A stretch of 64,000 nucleotides of DNA, taken from Butyrivibrio sp. NC3005. GTDB taxonomy: Bacteria; Bacillota; Clostridia; Lachnospirales; Lachnospiraceae. The stretch lies in contig NZ_AUKC01000004.1 in assembly GCF_000424545.1 (NCBI RefSeq), positions 1 to 64,000 of the forward strand, read 5' to 3'. This document shows positions 15,195 through 25,018 of this stretch, one piece after another (position 1 is the stretch's first letter; every line of letters starts with the position of its first letter). The notes under the pieces are model-generated. The model saw only the letters and a program-made list of their open reading frames with translations, was not told the origin of the DNA and did no database searches. The position numbers and the translations under genes were made by a program.

Positions 15195-17075
15195 TTATTG
15201 ATTTGCTATTTCCTCAGCTTTTTCTTCAAGATAAACGTATCTATCCATTTTTTCTTCAAGCTTTTTTTCTGTTTCTTCTTTCTTCTTTGTTAGTTCATTT
15301 AACTTTACAAAGTCTGACGCATTTTTCATAATAAGATCATCATATTCTTTAATTTTTTCCTCAAGAGCAGCAATATCATCTTCTATTGTGTCATATTCTT
15401 TCTGCTCGCTATATGTAAACCTAAGCTTATGAGTTCCTTGTCCTTCATATCTCTTACCATCTAGACGCTTCTTATTTTTGGTTTTCTCTATTTCGGCCTC
15501 ATTCTCTTTTTTAGAACTACTCTCATCAGAATAATTCCAGCATAGGCTTCCATCTACACCTTCTTTATGTTCCTCAAAAAACTCTGTATATGTACCATTA
15601 TACAAATGAATCTTGCCATATCCATCGAACGTAAGCATTCTTCTACTGGTTCTGTCTAAAAAATATCTGTCATGTGAAACTGCAATTACAATTCCATCAA
15701 AGCTATCTAAATAATCTTCTAGAATCTGAAGTGTTGAAATATCAAGATCATTAGTAGGCTCATCAAGGATAAGAACATTAGGAGCTTCCATTAAGACTTT
15801 ACACAAATACAGTCTTCTTTTTTCTCCTCCAGAAAGCTTACCTATTGGCTGATACTGCATGCTTCCTTCGAAAAGAAATTTTTCACACATTGCTGAAGCT
15901 GTTATATATCCATCGTCTGTTTTAATATACTCAGCAGTATCTTTGACATAGTCAATTACTCTCTGATCATCTTTCATGGTCGTCCATTCCTGAGCATAAT
16001 ATCCTATTTTAACTGTTTCGCCAACTTCCACATGTCCTAAATCTGGAGAAAGACTGCCTACTATCATTTTCATAAGTGTAGTCTTTCCACAGCCGTTAGG
16101 CCCAAGAATTCCTACTCTGTCATCTCTTGTAAAAGTAAATGTAAAATCATCTATTAGAGTTCTATCGCCATAGGATTTAGATATATTTTTAAGTTCGATA
16201 GTTTTTTTGCCTAATCTTGAAGAAAGAGCCTTTATTTCTACCTGACCATCAAGCTTTATCTTTTCCTCATCACGCAATGCTTCATATCTCTGAATATGAG
16301 CTTTTTGTTTAGTGGATCTTGCTCTTGCACCTCTCTGCATCCATGCAATTTCTTTTCTAAGAATATTTGCATGCTTATCTTGAGTTGAAAGAGCCATTTC
16401 AATACGCTGTTTCTTTAATTCAAGATACCCTTCATAATTAGTGTTATAAGTGTATAAATCACCTTTATCGACTTCAACTATCTTATTGCATACAAGGTCA
16501 AGAAAATATCTATCGTGAGTAACCATTACAAGTGCTCCACGATAATTCTCAAGATAAATCTGAAGCCATTCACTCATAGCATTATCCAAATGGTTTGTAG
16601 GCTCATCAAGAAGTAAAATGTCGCTGTTTCTAAGAAGGCATGCACAAAGTGCAACTTTTTTTCTCTGTCCACCCGAAAGATGCGATACTTTTTCATAAAT
16701 ATCAGAAAATCCCAGCTTTGTAAGAATCTTCTTAGCTTCTCCTTCTAGCTCATAGGTCAGTTCTTTTGCTTCAAAAGCATCACTTGGTCTTCTCAACTTA
16801 ACATTTTCTGATACAACGTAATCATACAGTGTATAATCCATGTCAAATTCCGGATTCTGAGGCAAATATGAAACTACCACTGAATTTCCTTTAATAATTT
16901 CGCCTTCGTCAGCACTTGTAAGTCCTGCTATTAGTTTTAAAAGCGTTGATTTTCCGGTTCCGTTAATTCCGATGACACCTATTCTATCTCCGCTATCGAT
17001 TCCAAAAGCTACGTTTTTCAAAAGTACCTTATCTGTATAAGCTTTTGAAACGTCCTTCATTGATAAAAGATTCAT
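15195..17075 (-). CDS. ABC-F family ATPase (Uup/EttA-like)
   Basis: There are two ABC domains without membrane segments. Walker A motifs are GINGTGKST (~37) and GPNGCGKTT (~330). Signatures are LSGGQRKK and LSGGEKRR, and Walker B motifs are LLLDEPTNHLD and LILDEPTNDLD. The linker between the domains and a C-terminal coiled coil (~560-626) fit the Uup type. ABC-F proteins act on the ribosome to relieve stalling or protect it from antibiotics; the Uup-like class is mostly housekeeping. It lies between the serine hydrolase and punA in a minus-strand run. Confidence 0.9.
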   Translation of the reverse strand: MNLLSMKDVSKAYTDKVLLKNVAFGIDSGDRIGVIGINGTGKSTLLKLIAGLTSADEGEIIKGNSVVVSYLPQNPEFDMDYTLYDYVVSENVKLRRPSDAFEAKELTYELEGEAKKILTKLGFSDIYEKVSHLSGGQRKKVALCACLLRNSDILLLDEPTNHLDNAMSEWLQIYLENYRGALVMVTHDRYFLDLVCNKIVEVDKGDLYTYNTNYEGYLELKKQRIEMALSTQDKHANILRKEIAWMQRGARARSTKQKAHIQRYEALRDEEKIKLDGQVEIKALSSRLGKKTIELKNISKSYGDRTLIDDFTFTFTRDDRVGILGPNGCGKTTLMKMIVGSLSPDLGHVEVGETVKIGYYAQEWTTMKDDQRVIDYVKDTAEYIKTDDGYITASAMCEKFLFEGSMQYQPIGKLSGGEKRRLYLCKVLMEAPNVLILDEPTNDLDISTLQILEDYLDSFDGIVIAVSHDRYFLDRTSRRMLTFDGYGKIHLYNGTYTEFFEEHKEGVDGSLCWNYSDESSSKKENEAEIEKTKNKKRLDGKRYEGQGTHKLRFTYSEQKEYDTIEDDIAALEEKIKEYDDLIMKNASDFVKLNELTKKKEETEKKLEEKMDRYVYLEEKAEEIANQ

Positions 17076-17145
17076 AATTTATGTATTCCTTACTTAATTA
17101 CCACTTATTTTTGCCTTACCCCCAAAAATAAAGCAAAGAGTATTT

Positions 17146-18996
17146 CTAATTATTTTTTATTAAAGTACCATATATTCTAGGTCTTATAGTTGCTGACATT
17201 GTCTGATTCAAAGCAACTTTTGCTACTGTCTTTTCAATAGTCTGCATAAAAAAGCCTTCGATTCCAGTACTTGGTGTCACATTAGAAAGTGATGACATCA
17301 AAATATCAGTTCCTGGCATTTCCGAAAACTGAACAGTTAAATTTTCATAGTTTTCGGGTGGTAACGACATTCCTTCATCTTCAAGTTTATTTTTTCTACC
17401 CACATACAAATATATATGTCTTTCTGTTGCTTCTTCCAAGAATACCAGACGCATCATTATAACAATTCTGCCCCATTCATCAACAGACAATCTCGCCCTA
17501 TTAACAGTGTGATATATTTCTCCATGCATATTAATATCTGCTTTATTATGCTTGAAATTACTACCACATGGAATTGTATAAATCTGATTCCCTTCATAAA
17601 ACTGTACACCAAAAATGTGATGACTTAGTGAAACAAAACCAATCTTTGTTATTCCATCAGTAAAATTGTTATGAAAAATCTGCATTAAAAGTGGAAAAAT
17701 ACCTACTCCGCTTTTACCAACATCATAAGTTTTACCTATTATTTTCTGAATTTGATGATCTATGTCGAAATCTTTGCCGGCTTTTTTAGATCTTCTTCCA
17801 ACTGTTTTTGACCATCCTCCATATTTTATGACAGGAGTAGTTAGATTTCTTCCCTGAAGTCTCTTACAAGTCATTTTTAATTTTGTAAGCTCAATTTCAT
17901 TTTCAGGTAACTCGTCAAAAACCTGAATTTTTCTGATATGGTCATAGATTATCTCTGTCATTTCTCCAGTCTGAAATATTTCTGTACTTCCAGCATTTAT
18001 TCCAATAACCATATCAATATCCGGAAAAACATATACATTTTGGCCTAGCATTCCATTGAATTCAAAAGTGCCTTCTCTAACATCATCTACCCAAATATGA
18101 TACCCGTATTCTGTAGCACCTTCAACTTCTGTTGCAACGTGACCTGCTATTGATGATTCTACCCAGTTTGCAGGTACTATTTGTTTACCTTTCCACATAC
18201 CTTTTTGCAAATACATCTGACCAAGTTTACACATGTCTTCAATTCGCATAAAAAGTCCCCAACCGCCTTTGGTAATTCGATTAGGATCGGATTCCCAACA
18301 AACTCTAGTAATACCCATAGGTCCAAAAATTCTGGCATTTACAAAATCAAACAAGCTCATACCTGTAATCTTGGATACAATTGCAGAAAGCATATATGAA
18401 TTCATAGAATTATACGCAAAACGAGTTCCTGGCGCAAAATCAGTTCCTGAATCCATATATCCTTTTATCCAATCGTTTCCAGATATTGCTCCGGTTTCGT
18501 TAAATGAAACTCCGCTTTGCATTGTAAGGAGATGTTCAATTGTTAAATCACGCAACCTAATCATAGATGTTAAGGTCTTTTTATCCGACATAATATCTAT
18601 GACTTTGTCATTCAAGTTAAGTTTCCCTTCACTTACTAAAATGCCGATTGCCATTCCTGTTATTGATTTACACATTGAATGTGTGACATGCCACTGATCC
18701 ATTTCATACGGTGCATAGGCTGTCTCTCCTACTACCACTCCATGTCTAAGCACCATAATTTTATGCATATGAGAAGCATTTGAACTTCCTAATGTATCAA
18801 AAAGACTCCTAAGCCAACCAGATTGTACTCCCTGCTGCTCGGGACTTGTCCTTGGTAATGACTGTTCTCTTATTATATTTTGGGCAGGAAAAGCTGGTTT
18901 TTGAGGTCTATAATCAACCTTGCTGATTTCGCCAGTTTCTCGATTTGCCAATTTCATAAGTAACTGTGCAACATACAAATCAGATGATATCGGCAT
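17146..18996 (-). CDS. Beta-lactamase/penicillin-binding-like serine hydrolase
   Basis: The first ~350 residues are the class C beta-lactamase fold of PF00144, with SxxK as SMCK (in HSMCKSITG) and the tyrosine motif as YNS (in FAYNSMNSY). No signal peptide is seen, so it should be cytoplasmic. The C-terminal ~260 residues are not part of the catalytic fold and I do not recognise them. At 616 aa it is much longer than a resistance enzyme. Esterase or peptidase activity is as likely as lactam hydrolysis. AGAGG lies 6 nt before the ATG. Confidence 0.8.
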   Translation of the reverse strand: MPISSDLYVAQLLMKLANRETGEISKVDYRPQKPAFPAQNIIREQSLPRTSPEQQGVQSGWLRSLFDTLGSSNASHMHKIMVLRHGVVVGETAYAPYEMDQWHVTHSMCKSITGMAIGILVSEGKLNLNDKVIDIMSDKKTLTSMIRLRDLTIEHLLTMQSGVSFNETGAISGNDWIKGYMDSGTDFAPGTRFAYNSMNSYMLSAIVSKITGMSLFDFVNARIFGPMGITRVCWESDPNRITKGGWGLFMRIEDMCKLGQMYLQKGMWKGKQIVPANWVESSIAGHVATEVEGATEYGYHIWVDDVREGTFEFNGMLGQNVYVFPDIDMVIGINAGSTEIFQTGEMTEIIYDHIRKIQVFDELPENEIELTKLKMTCKRLQGRNLTTPVIKYGGWSKTVGRRSKKAGKDFDIDHQIQKIIGKTYDVGKSGVGIFPLLMQIFHNNFTDGITKIGFVSLSHHIFGVQFYEGNQIYTIPCGSNFKHNKADINMHGEIYHTVNRARLSVDEWGRIVIMMRLVFLEEATERHIYLYVGRKNKLEDEGMSLPPENYENLTVQFSEMPGTDILMSSLSNVTPSTGIEGFFMQTIEKTVAKVALNQTMSATIRPRIYGTLIKNN

Positions 18997-19080
18997 ACTT
19001 TACCTCTCAATACACTTTTTGATAATATTTATATACTTAACAATCTATATTATAAACACATTTTGTTAATGCTAGAATTC

Positions 19081-19207
19081 ATAGGTTATTGTTTTCATCA
19101 GGAAAATCAATAACCGTACCAGACCAAAATTTGTCGTTAAGACAAATTTTGTCCTGCAAAGCAGGATTCTTGCTGATGATTATCCTAAATCTCAGCAAGA
19201 AGTCATA
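19081..19207 (+). repeat. Dispersed repeat B, copy 4
   Basis: This copy is almost identical to copy 2, with all four stems intact (stem I GGTTATTG/CAATAACC). It lies between the start of the serine hydrolase and the 3' end of the DUF1275 gene. The frame starting inside it is not a gene. Confidence 0.92.
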
Positions 19208-19255
19208 CAACATCATCCCATTTTTTATATGTTACCACAAAAACAGTCTTTATAT

Positions 19256-19918
19256 TTACTTTCTCATAAGAAAAATTCCGAAAATAAGGAAAATTAAACA
19301 CCCCCATATTGCTCTAAATCCCAAGTTTATAGACAATATAGCGCCAAGACCTGCTCCAATAGCAAAAATAAAAATTATCCCATAATAGTGAAAAGCCTTA
19401 TACAAAGCTTTTACATTTTTATCTCTTATAAAGACTGAAAAACTCTCTGTTCCACTTCGAAGATTACCTATACACATAGTACTAGCATATGCAAATCCAT
19501 TTATCTTTCTAAATGTCTGAACCTGCATCGCGCAAGACAAAGAAACCAACATATTAGCAAGTGTATTACAGGATTCCGGAAGAAAACCAACAATTCCTAA
19601 TACTAATATTTCAATTAAAAGAATCATTTGTCTCCAGTGAACTTTTTGACAATGTTTGTATTTATGTCCAATTTGCTCTGCTATGAAAACACCAACTGCA
19701 AAGGATAAAATTGGAATCAAATAGTGAATTGCCTTAAAGTTTTCTCCCATCATCAAATGCTGACTCATAAGAACAATATTACCCGTCTGAGCGTTTGCAA
19801 AGACTTTATCTCTTAAATTATAGGTATACGCATCTTGAAAGCCACCTGAAAAAGATAAAACTGCACTCAATAAAACTGTTTCTGATGCCTGAATTTTTTT
19901 CACTTCGTTTGCTGTCAT
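19256..19918 (-). CDS. DUF1275 (YoaK-like) membrane protein
   Basis: Six or so membrane segments and the family motifs SFSGGFQDAYTY, ANAQTGNIV, MQVQTFRKINGFAYAS and GNLRSGTESF are visible. The family is broad and uncharacterised; its members are small inner-membrane proteins. The ATG at 19918 is preferred to the GTG at 19927. It lies downstream of the YczE-like gene in the same direction. Confidence 0.85.
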   Translation of the reverse strand: MTANEVKKIQASETVLLSAVLSFSGGFQDAYTYNLRDKVFANAQTGNIVLMSQHLMMGENFKAIHYLIPILSFAVGVFIAEQIGHKYKHCQKVHWRQMILLIEILVLGIVGFLPESCNTLANMLVSLSCAMQVQTFRKINGFAYASTMCIGNLRSGTESFSVFIRDKNVKALYKAFHYYGIIFIFAIGAGLGAILSINLGFRAIWGCLIFLIFGIFLMRK

Positions 19919-20056
19919 TGTATCCACTTCTTTTCTTTATATATTAAATACCTCACCGTAAACAGCGAGGTATCTTTTGATTTCTTTGTATTTGTAAGCG
20001 CATTATATGCAAAATAAAGCTAGAATAGTTTATAAATATATAATCAAAGCCTCTTC

Positions 20057-20707
20057 TTATATCCAGTTTTTTATTCTGTTACCAACAAATGATATCGTTG
20101 GTCCAAGAAGAAGTGCCATTGCAATAATACCGACATTAGGTATTCCTCCAAAAAGACATCCAATGAGGATAATAGTAAAGTCAAAGCCCATACGAACAAA
20201 TTTAAATGGGAATTTCTTAAAAATCTTTTTATATAAAATATTTGGTACTGCATCATATGGAGAAACTCCCATATCAGCATTCATATAGAATGACGCTGCC
20301 ACTACGAATCCCAACAAAGCTATTGTAAATATGATTCCTCTATAAGGCATTGTCAAGAAAACTTCTTTCAAATGAGTTCTAGACCAGATCATTCTAAAAA
20401 AATCTGAAACATATCCAATAAGGAACATATTGGCAACTGTTCCTGGACCAATCTGTTCTCTATCAAAAGCTATCACAACGAGCAGCAGGGCTATATTAAA
20501 AATTGCCTGCCAGTTTCCAAAAGATAAATGTAGTCTCTCAGAAATTGTAACATTCATAAATGTACACGGGTCAGTTCCTAAATTGACATCAATCAAAAAA
20601 GATACGAAGAATCCCATCAATAATACCCCAGCCATCATCAATGCAAATTTTTTCTTCACACCTTCTCTGCAAAAATAACTCGCTGCATTTGTTTTCAAAC
20701 CATTCAT
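20057..20707 (-). CDS. YczE/YyaS/YitT-like membrane protein
   Basis: The 216-aa protein has about five membrane helices and the YczE-type motifs VNLGTDPCTFMN and ADMGVSPYDAVP, two related halves each with an LG.DP/MGVSP turn. YczE-like proteins are linked to sugar or peptide-antibiotic traits in Bacillus, but the activity is unknown. It lies 27 nt after the last glycosyltransferase start region on the operon side and may be transcribed with the glycan genes. Confidence 0.75.
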   Translation of the reverse strand: MNGLKTNAASYFCREGVKKKFALMMAGVLLMGFFVSFLIDVNLGTDPCTFMNVTISERLHLSFGNWQAIFNIALLLVVIAFDREQIGPGTVANMFLIGYVSDFFRMIWSRTHLKEVFLTMPYRGIIFTIALLGFVVAASFYMNADMGVSPYDAVPNILYKKIFKKFPFKFVRMGFDFTIILIGCLFGGIPNVGIIAMALLLGPTISFVGNRIKNWI

Positions 20708-20734
20708 TTCTAACTTAAAACCTTCCTACTCCTA

Positions 20735-21691
20735 TTACTTTTTTAATAAACTATATACTTTTGGTGCAAACCTAAAGTACTTATAAAATTTTTCCTTTGG
20801 TAAGTCACGAGATATATAATATAGTCTTTTATACTCTTTGTACAACTCTTTTCTGTATTTTTTTTCTTTTTTTTGCCTAAAAAGTTTTCTGTATTCATCC
20901 ATATGCCAATACATGTTCGTTTTTGCGGCAAATTCATAATACTCCGGACAGTTTTCCTGCATAAAATCCATTTCTTCATCAAGTGCAAGGTAAACATCCT
21001 TATAATACTTTTCTGAAAGATTAAAAGTAGAACTTGACTCATTTGCCCTATAATATCCGTACAAGGCTTCATCTATCTCAGAAATGCGATTAGCTTTATA
21101 ATATAGCTTGTACAAAACAGCAAGATCTTCGCAAATTCTTCCTTCTGGAAATGTTATTTTCTCAAATAAACTTTTCTTGAATATCTTTGCCCACAATACA
21201 ACATATTTTTCTCCAGGTACAGTATGAATAAACTCTATAGCTTTCTTTCCCTGGTATATCTTTTCTTTAGAATTAGCTTTTGTTTTCTCAAAATATACTT
21301 CATCAAAAAACATTATGAAATCACACATGCAGATTTCGCTGTCTGTTTTAATAGCACATTCTAATAATTTCTCTATCATAACCGGAGAAATTACATCATC
21401 AGAGTCAACAAAAACAAAATACTCTCCTGTTGCAATCTTCATTGCATTGTTCCTTGCTACTGACTGTCCCATATTTTCTTGATGTAATACAATGATTCTA
21501 TCATCATTATGTGCAAAATTGTCACAAATCTGACCGCTTGAATCTTTCGAACCATCATCAACGAGTATTATTTCTAAATTGGTATGTGTCTGGCATTCAA
21601 CCGAATTCACACATTTCTTTATGTATTTTTCCGCGTTGTATACCGGCACTATTACAGAAACTTTTATTTCTTCAATTTTATTACTATTCAT
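20735..21691 (-). CDS. Family 2 glycosyltransferase
   Basis: GT-A fold enzyme. VSVIVPVYNAEKYI opens the nucleotide-sugar site, with LVDDGSKDSS and the metal-binding FVDSDD (~95). EDLAVLYK is the likely acceptor-side motif. There are no membrane helices. It is the last GT2 gene of the glycan operon. Donor and acceptor cannot be read from the sequence. Confidence 0.9.
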   Translation of the reverse strand: MNSNKIEEIKVSVIVPVYNAEKYIKKCVNSVECQTHTNLEIILVDDGSKDSSGQICDNFAHNDDRIIVLHQENMGQSVARNNAMKIATGEYFVFVDSDDVISPVMIEKLLECAIKTDSEICMCDFIMFFDEVYFEKTKANSKEKIYQGKKAIEFIHTVPGEKYVVLWAKIFKKSLFEKITFPEGRICEDLAVLYKLYYKANRISEIDEALYGYYRANESSSTFNLSEKYYKDVYLALDEEMDFMQENCPEYYEFAAKTNMYWHMDEYRKLFRQKKEKKYRKELYKEYKRLYYISRDLPKEKFYKYFRFAPKVYSLLKK

Positions 21692-21795
21692 CTTTTCATT
21701 TATTCCCTCTGATATACCCTATTTTCCTCAGTATGCAAAATTATGACAAAGAACATTAAAAAAATACATGTCATTAAGTTAAATAAGTACAAGAA

Positions 21796-22806
21796 TTATT
21801 TAAACATAACTCTTTTAAAATAATATAGTGCAAAGTACTGCTTATGTTTTAATAAAAACACCATTATTTTCTGTCTTGGACTAAGCATTTTGCCTGGAAG
21901 ATTTTTGAGCGTTTTTAAAGCAAACTCATCTGTAAGCATATCTTTGACATCTTTTCTAAACAGATTATATCCAGAAAGTTCATATGCATTTGTTAAAGTT
22001 ACGTAAATAGTGTAAAACGCTGATGCAAGAAGCCTTTGAGTAACTTCTTTAGAACTATCGTTTTGAAATACTCTTTCTATTTTTTCATGTCTACTCTTTA
22101 GCTTATTCCAAACATTTTTTCTATATGTATGAGTAAGAGATGCCTCATTAACGCGATAAAAAACCAGTTTATCCGGAATATATACTATTCTTTTTAGCTG
22201 CGGATACAAATAAGCCTGAAATACATCATCTTCAGGATAAGTTTTTCGTTCAGAAACAAAGCACTCTTTAACTATACAGCTTTTTTTATAGATTCTGCCC
22301 CAAACATATCCCGGAAGATTCTTATAATTCCCAGAATATAGCTTCCCAATAATTGGAAGAATGTGATTATTCTTTATATCTTCCCCTTCGTAAACTGCAT
22401 AATCAAAGTCATAAGTATTGGTAATAATAGTTCCTTCCTTGTACTGGAAATGGCTACAAGTACACATATCTGCATTTTCCTTCGATAAAGCCTCCATATT
22501 CTTTTTCAAAAAATCTTTATGAAGGAAATCATCTCCATCAAGAAAACAGATATACTCGGCCGTAGCCGCATCAAATCCAGCAATTCTAGTACTTGTCAGT
22601 CCTCCGTTTTCCTTATCTATAACCTGAAAACGACTGTCTTTTTTAGCATATTCATTACATATATCAAGACTATCATCAGTTGAACCATCATTTACCAATA
22701 TGCATTCGAAATTATCATAAGTTTGTTTTAGAACACTATCGATACATTCATGCAAATATGCATGCTGATTGTATATCGAGACAACAATTGAAATTTTTTC
22801 ACCCAT
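21796..22806 (-). CDS. Family 2 glycosyltransferase
   Basis: The N-terminal region has ISIVVSIYNQHAYLHECIDS, LVNDGSTDDS and DxD as FLDGDD. The later YPEDDVFQAY is the acid pair common to this GT2 subgroup. The ATG at 22806 has GGGAG 9 nt upstream, and the upstream ATG has none. The C-terminal part has a hydrophobic patch but no clear membrane helix. It is one of four paralogous enzymes in the operon. Confidence 0.9.
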   Translation of the reverse strand: MGEKISIVVSIYNQHAYLHECIDSVLKQTYDNFECILVNDGSTDDSLDICNEYAKKDSRFQVIDKENGGLTSTRIAGFDAATAEYICFLDGDDFLHKDFLKKNMEALSKENADMCTCSHFQYKEGTIITNTYDFDYAVYEGEDIKNNHILPIIGKLYSGNYKNLPGYVWGRIYKKSCIVKECFVSERKTYPEDDVFQAYLYPQLKRIVYIPDKLVFYRVNEASLTHTYRKNVWNKLKSRHEKIERVFQNDSSKEVTQRLLASAFYTIYVTLTNAYELSGYNLFRKDVKDMLTDEFALKTLKNLPGKMLSPRQKIMVFLLKHKQYFALYYFKRVMFK

Positions 22807-22900
22807 TTTTTCTAACTCCCAACTCACTTTCTCACATTGATTATAAAAATACAACCCCTTCTTTACTCCCAGAAGATAAATATATCAAAATTAATAAAAT

Positions 22901-23854
22901 CTATTTTATTCGTTTTAAATACCAAACGTAATACTGTTTTACTATTTCTTTCAAAGGAAAAGTTAAAGAAACCTTTATATACCTTAAACACTCCCTGAAC
23001 TGATTTCTCTTTTCTTCAATAACCTTCTTGTCAAAAAGATTGTTTTCCTTCATTTTATTATAATTACACCAGAATAAATAAAACATCGAATTGTATGATA
23101 TCTCAATAAAACGTTGTTGCTTTTTATCAGCAAAATACAGAAGCTGTTCTCTTTTGGCATCAAACATATTCCATTCTTTCAATGAATACTTTTGATGTGT
23201 TATCGAAGCTTTATTTAATCTTCTTGCATATTCAACTTTATCGACAATAGCAGCTTTTCCTGCTTTATCAAAGATTTTATACCACACATATGTATCTTCA
23301 AATATCTTGCCCTCAGGAAACGAAATGCCTTCCCAAAGAGATTTTGAATACATTTTATTCCAACAAACAACCGAATATTCATTCTTTTCAAGATGATTTA
23401 ATCCAAAATTTAAAATGTCATCTTCTGTTCTGACCTTACAAGCTCTTTTATTATCAGAAAAAGCAAAATCTTCACTATCTTGAAAATTAGTATATTCACA
23501 AATAGATAGCTTGCAATTGTTTGCTACTATAGCATTATAAAGATTCTCCAAATAATCTTCCGCTATATAATCATCAGAATCTATAAAACAAATATAATCT
23601 CCTATTGATTTCGCAATTGCAAAGTTTCTAGAAAAAGAAATTCCCATATTTACATGATGAAACACTTTAATTCGTTTATCATTATCAGCATAATAATCTA
23701 TAATCTCACCTGTTTTATCAGTAGAACCATCATCTACTATAAGTAATTCAAAATCTGTAAAAGTTTGATTTAATATACTTTTTATACACTGATCAATATA
23801 ATCCTCTGTATTATAAGCAGGCATAATAACACTAACTGTCACTTTGTTCTTCAT
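22901..23854 (-). CDS. Family 2 glycosyltransferase
   Basis: Motifs are VSVIMPAYNTEDYIDQC, LIVDDGSTDKTG, CFIDSDDYI (DxD) and FEDTYVWYK. The ATG at 23854 follows GAGG by 8 nt and replaces a longer frame that opens at 23881. At 317 aa it is typical for capsule or wall glycan GT2 enzymes. The sugar is not known. Confidence 0.9.
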   Translation of the reverse strand: MKNKVTVSVIMPAYNTEDYIDQCIKSILNQTFTDFELLIVDDGSTDKTGEIIDYYADNDKRIKVFHHVNMGISFSRNFAIAKSIGDYICFIDSDDYIAEDYLENLYNAIVANNCKLSICEYTNFQDSEDFAFSDNKRACKVRTEDDILNFGLNHLEKNEYSVVCWNKMYSKSLWEGISFPEGKIFEDTYVWYKIFDKAGKAAIVDKVEYARRLNKASITHQKYSLKEWNMFDAKREQLLYFADKKQQRFIEISYNSMFYLFWCNYNKMKENNLFDKKVIEEKRNQFRECLRYIKVSLTFPLKEIVKQYYVWYLKRIK

Positions 23855-23978
23855 AGCTATATCCTCTATAAAAAGTTTCACTAATACTTTCTAACGATAA
23901 TCTTAAGTTTGCAGTAACAAATCAGACATTATCGCTAAATCGTTATAGAATAATCTGATAATGATTAGTCTATGCTAT

Positions 23979-24980
23979 TTATCCAATTAGTCTAAGTTTA
24001 AGCTTAATATATCTATGCTGCGCATTTGGAAAAAATCTATAGATTATATATTTTAATCTCTGCGTATATTTCAAAGAATTATTTTTTAAAACTCTTTTGT
24101 AATTAGATATGTACATTGACCTAATTTTTTGGCACATTTCTTTGTCATATTTCTCAAATCTGACTCTAATGTACGATTTAAGAAGAGTATTTAAATAAGC
24201 TACATAAGCCATTTCTATAAGCTCTTCTTCTCCCTTTTCTTTATAAAAGGCTATTTTATCGGTCTCCGTGCCTATTCCATCCATTATCCTTTTAGAATTG
24301 TACTCACTTCTAGTACTAGAATTCTCTGAATAATAGTAATTGTAAAGCTTTTTAGATGTAACTACTACTTTCCTTGCATTATAAATTGCTTTAAAAGTGG
24401 TAGCTCCATCTTCATAATATTTGTAGCTGGTATCAAAACGTATATTTTTCCACAGGAAACTTTTGAATAGCTTTCCCCATACCATGCTGTACATAATTCG
24501 AAGATCTTCACGAAGAAGAAGCTGCTTTCCAGTAAGCGTATATATATTATCTTCTTTAGGCAATTCTTCGAAATCCAGTTTTTCCTTTTCGAAAGTATTA
24601 TGTACACCACACCATGAAAAATCCGCATCATACTCTTTCAACAAGCTATGAAGGTATGAAAAATACTGCGGATGAAGATAATCATCAGAATCCACAAATG
24701 CAATATAACTGTCAGAATAATTTACATGCTCTAATCCAATATTTCTCGCATTTGCTATTCCGCCATTTTTTTTCAATGATATTAATTCAAATCGTGAATC
24801 TTTGTCTGCCCAACTTTGGCAAATCTGTTTAGATCTATCTTTAGAACAATCATCAATCATCAATACCCTGAAATTAGAATATTCCTGATTTGCAATACTC
24901 TGAAGACATCTGCCGACGAATCCTTCAGCCTGATATACAGGAACAATAATAGTAATTAATTCATTCTCAAAATTACTCAT
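23979..24980 (-). CDS. Family 2 glycosyltransferase
   Basis: Motifs are ITIIVPVYQAEGFVGRC, LMIDDCSKDRS, FVDSDDYLH and YYEDGATTFKA. GGAGG lies 8 nt before the ATG. It follows the iron-sulfur protein gene after 38 nt. Together the four GT2 genes suggest a repeat unit of at least several sugars. Confidence 0.9.
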   Translation of the reverse strand: MSNFENELITIIVPVYQAEGFVGRCLQSIANQEYSNFRVLMIDDCSKDRSKQICQSWADKDSRFELISLKKNGGIANARNIGLEHVNYSDSYIAFVDSDDYLHPQYFSYLHSLLKEYDADFSWCGVHNTFEKEKLDFEELPKEDNIYTLTGKQLLLREDLRIMYSMVWGKLFKSFLWKNIRFDTSYKYYEDGATTFKAIYNARKVVVTSKKLYNYYYSENSSTRSEYNSKRIMDGIGTETDKIAFYKEKGEEELIEMAYVAYLNTLLKSYIRVRFEKYDKEMCQKIRSMYISNYKRVLKNNSLKYTQRLKYIIYRFFPNAQHRYIKLKLRLIG

Positions 24981-25018
24981 CAGATTATCCTCCCACTATT
25001 TACTTATCTTTTACCCGT

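Noticed and set aside
19089-19385. A 98-residue frame starting in repeat B copy 4
   Set aside because: It begins in the repeat and runs antisense through the end of the DUF1275 gene; no ribosome site or family pattern.
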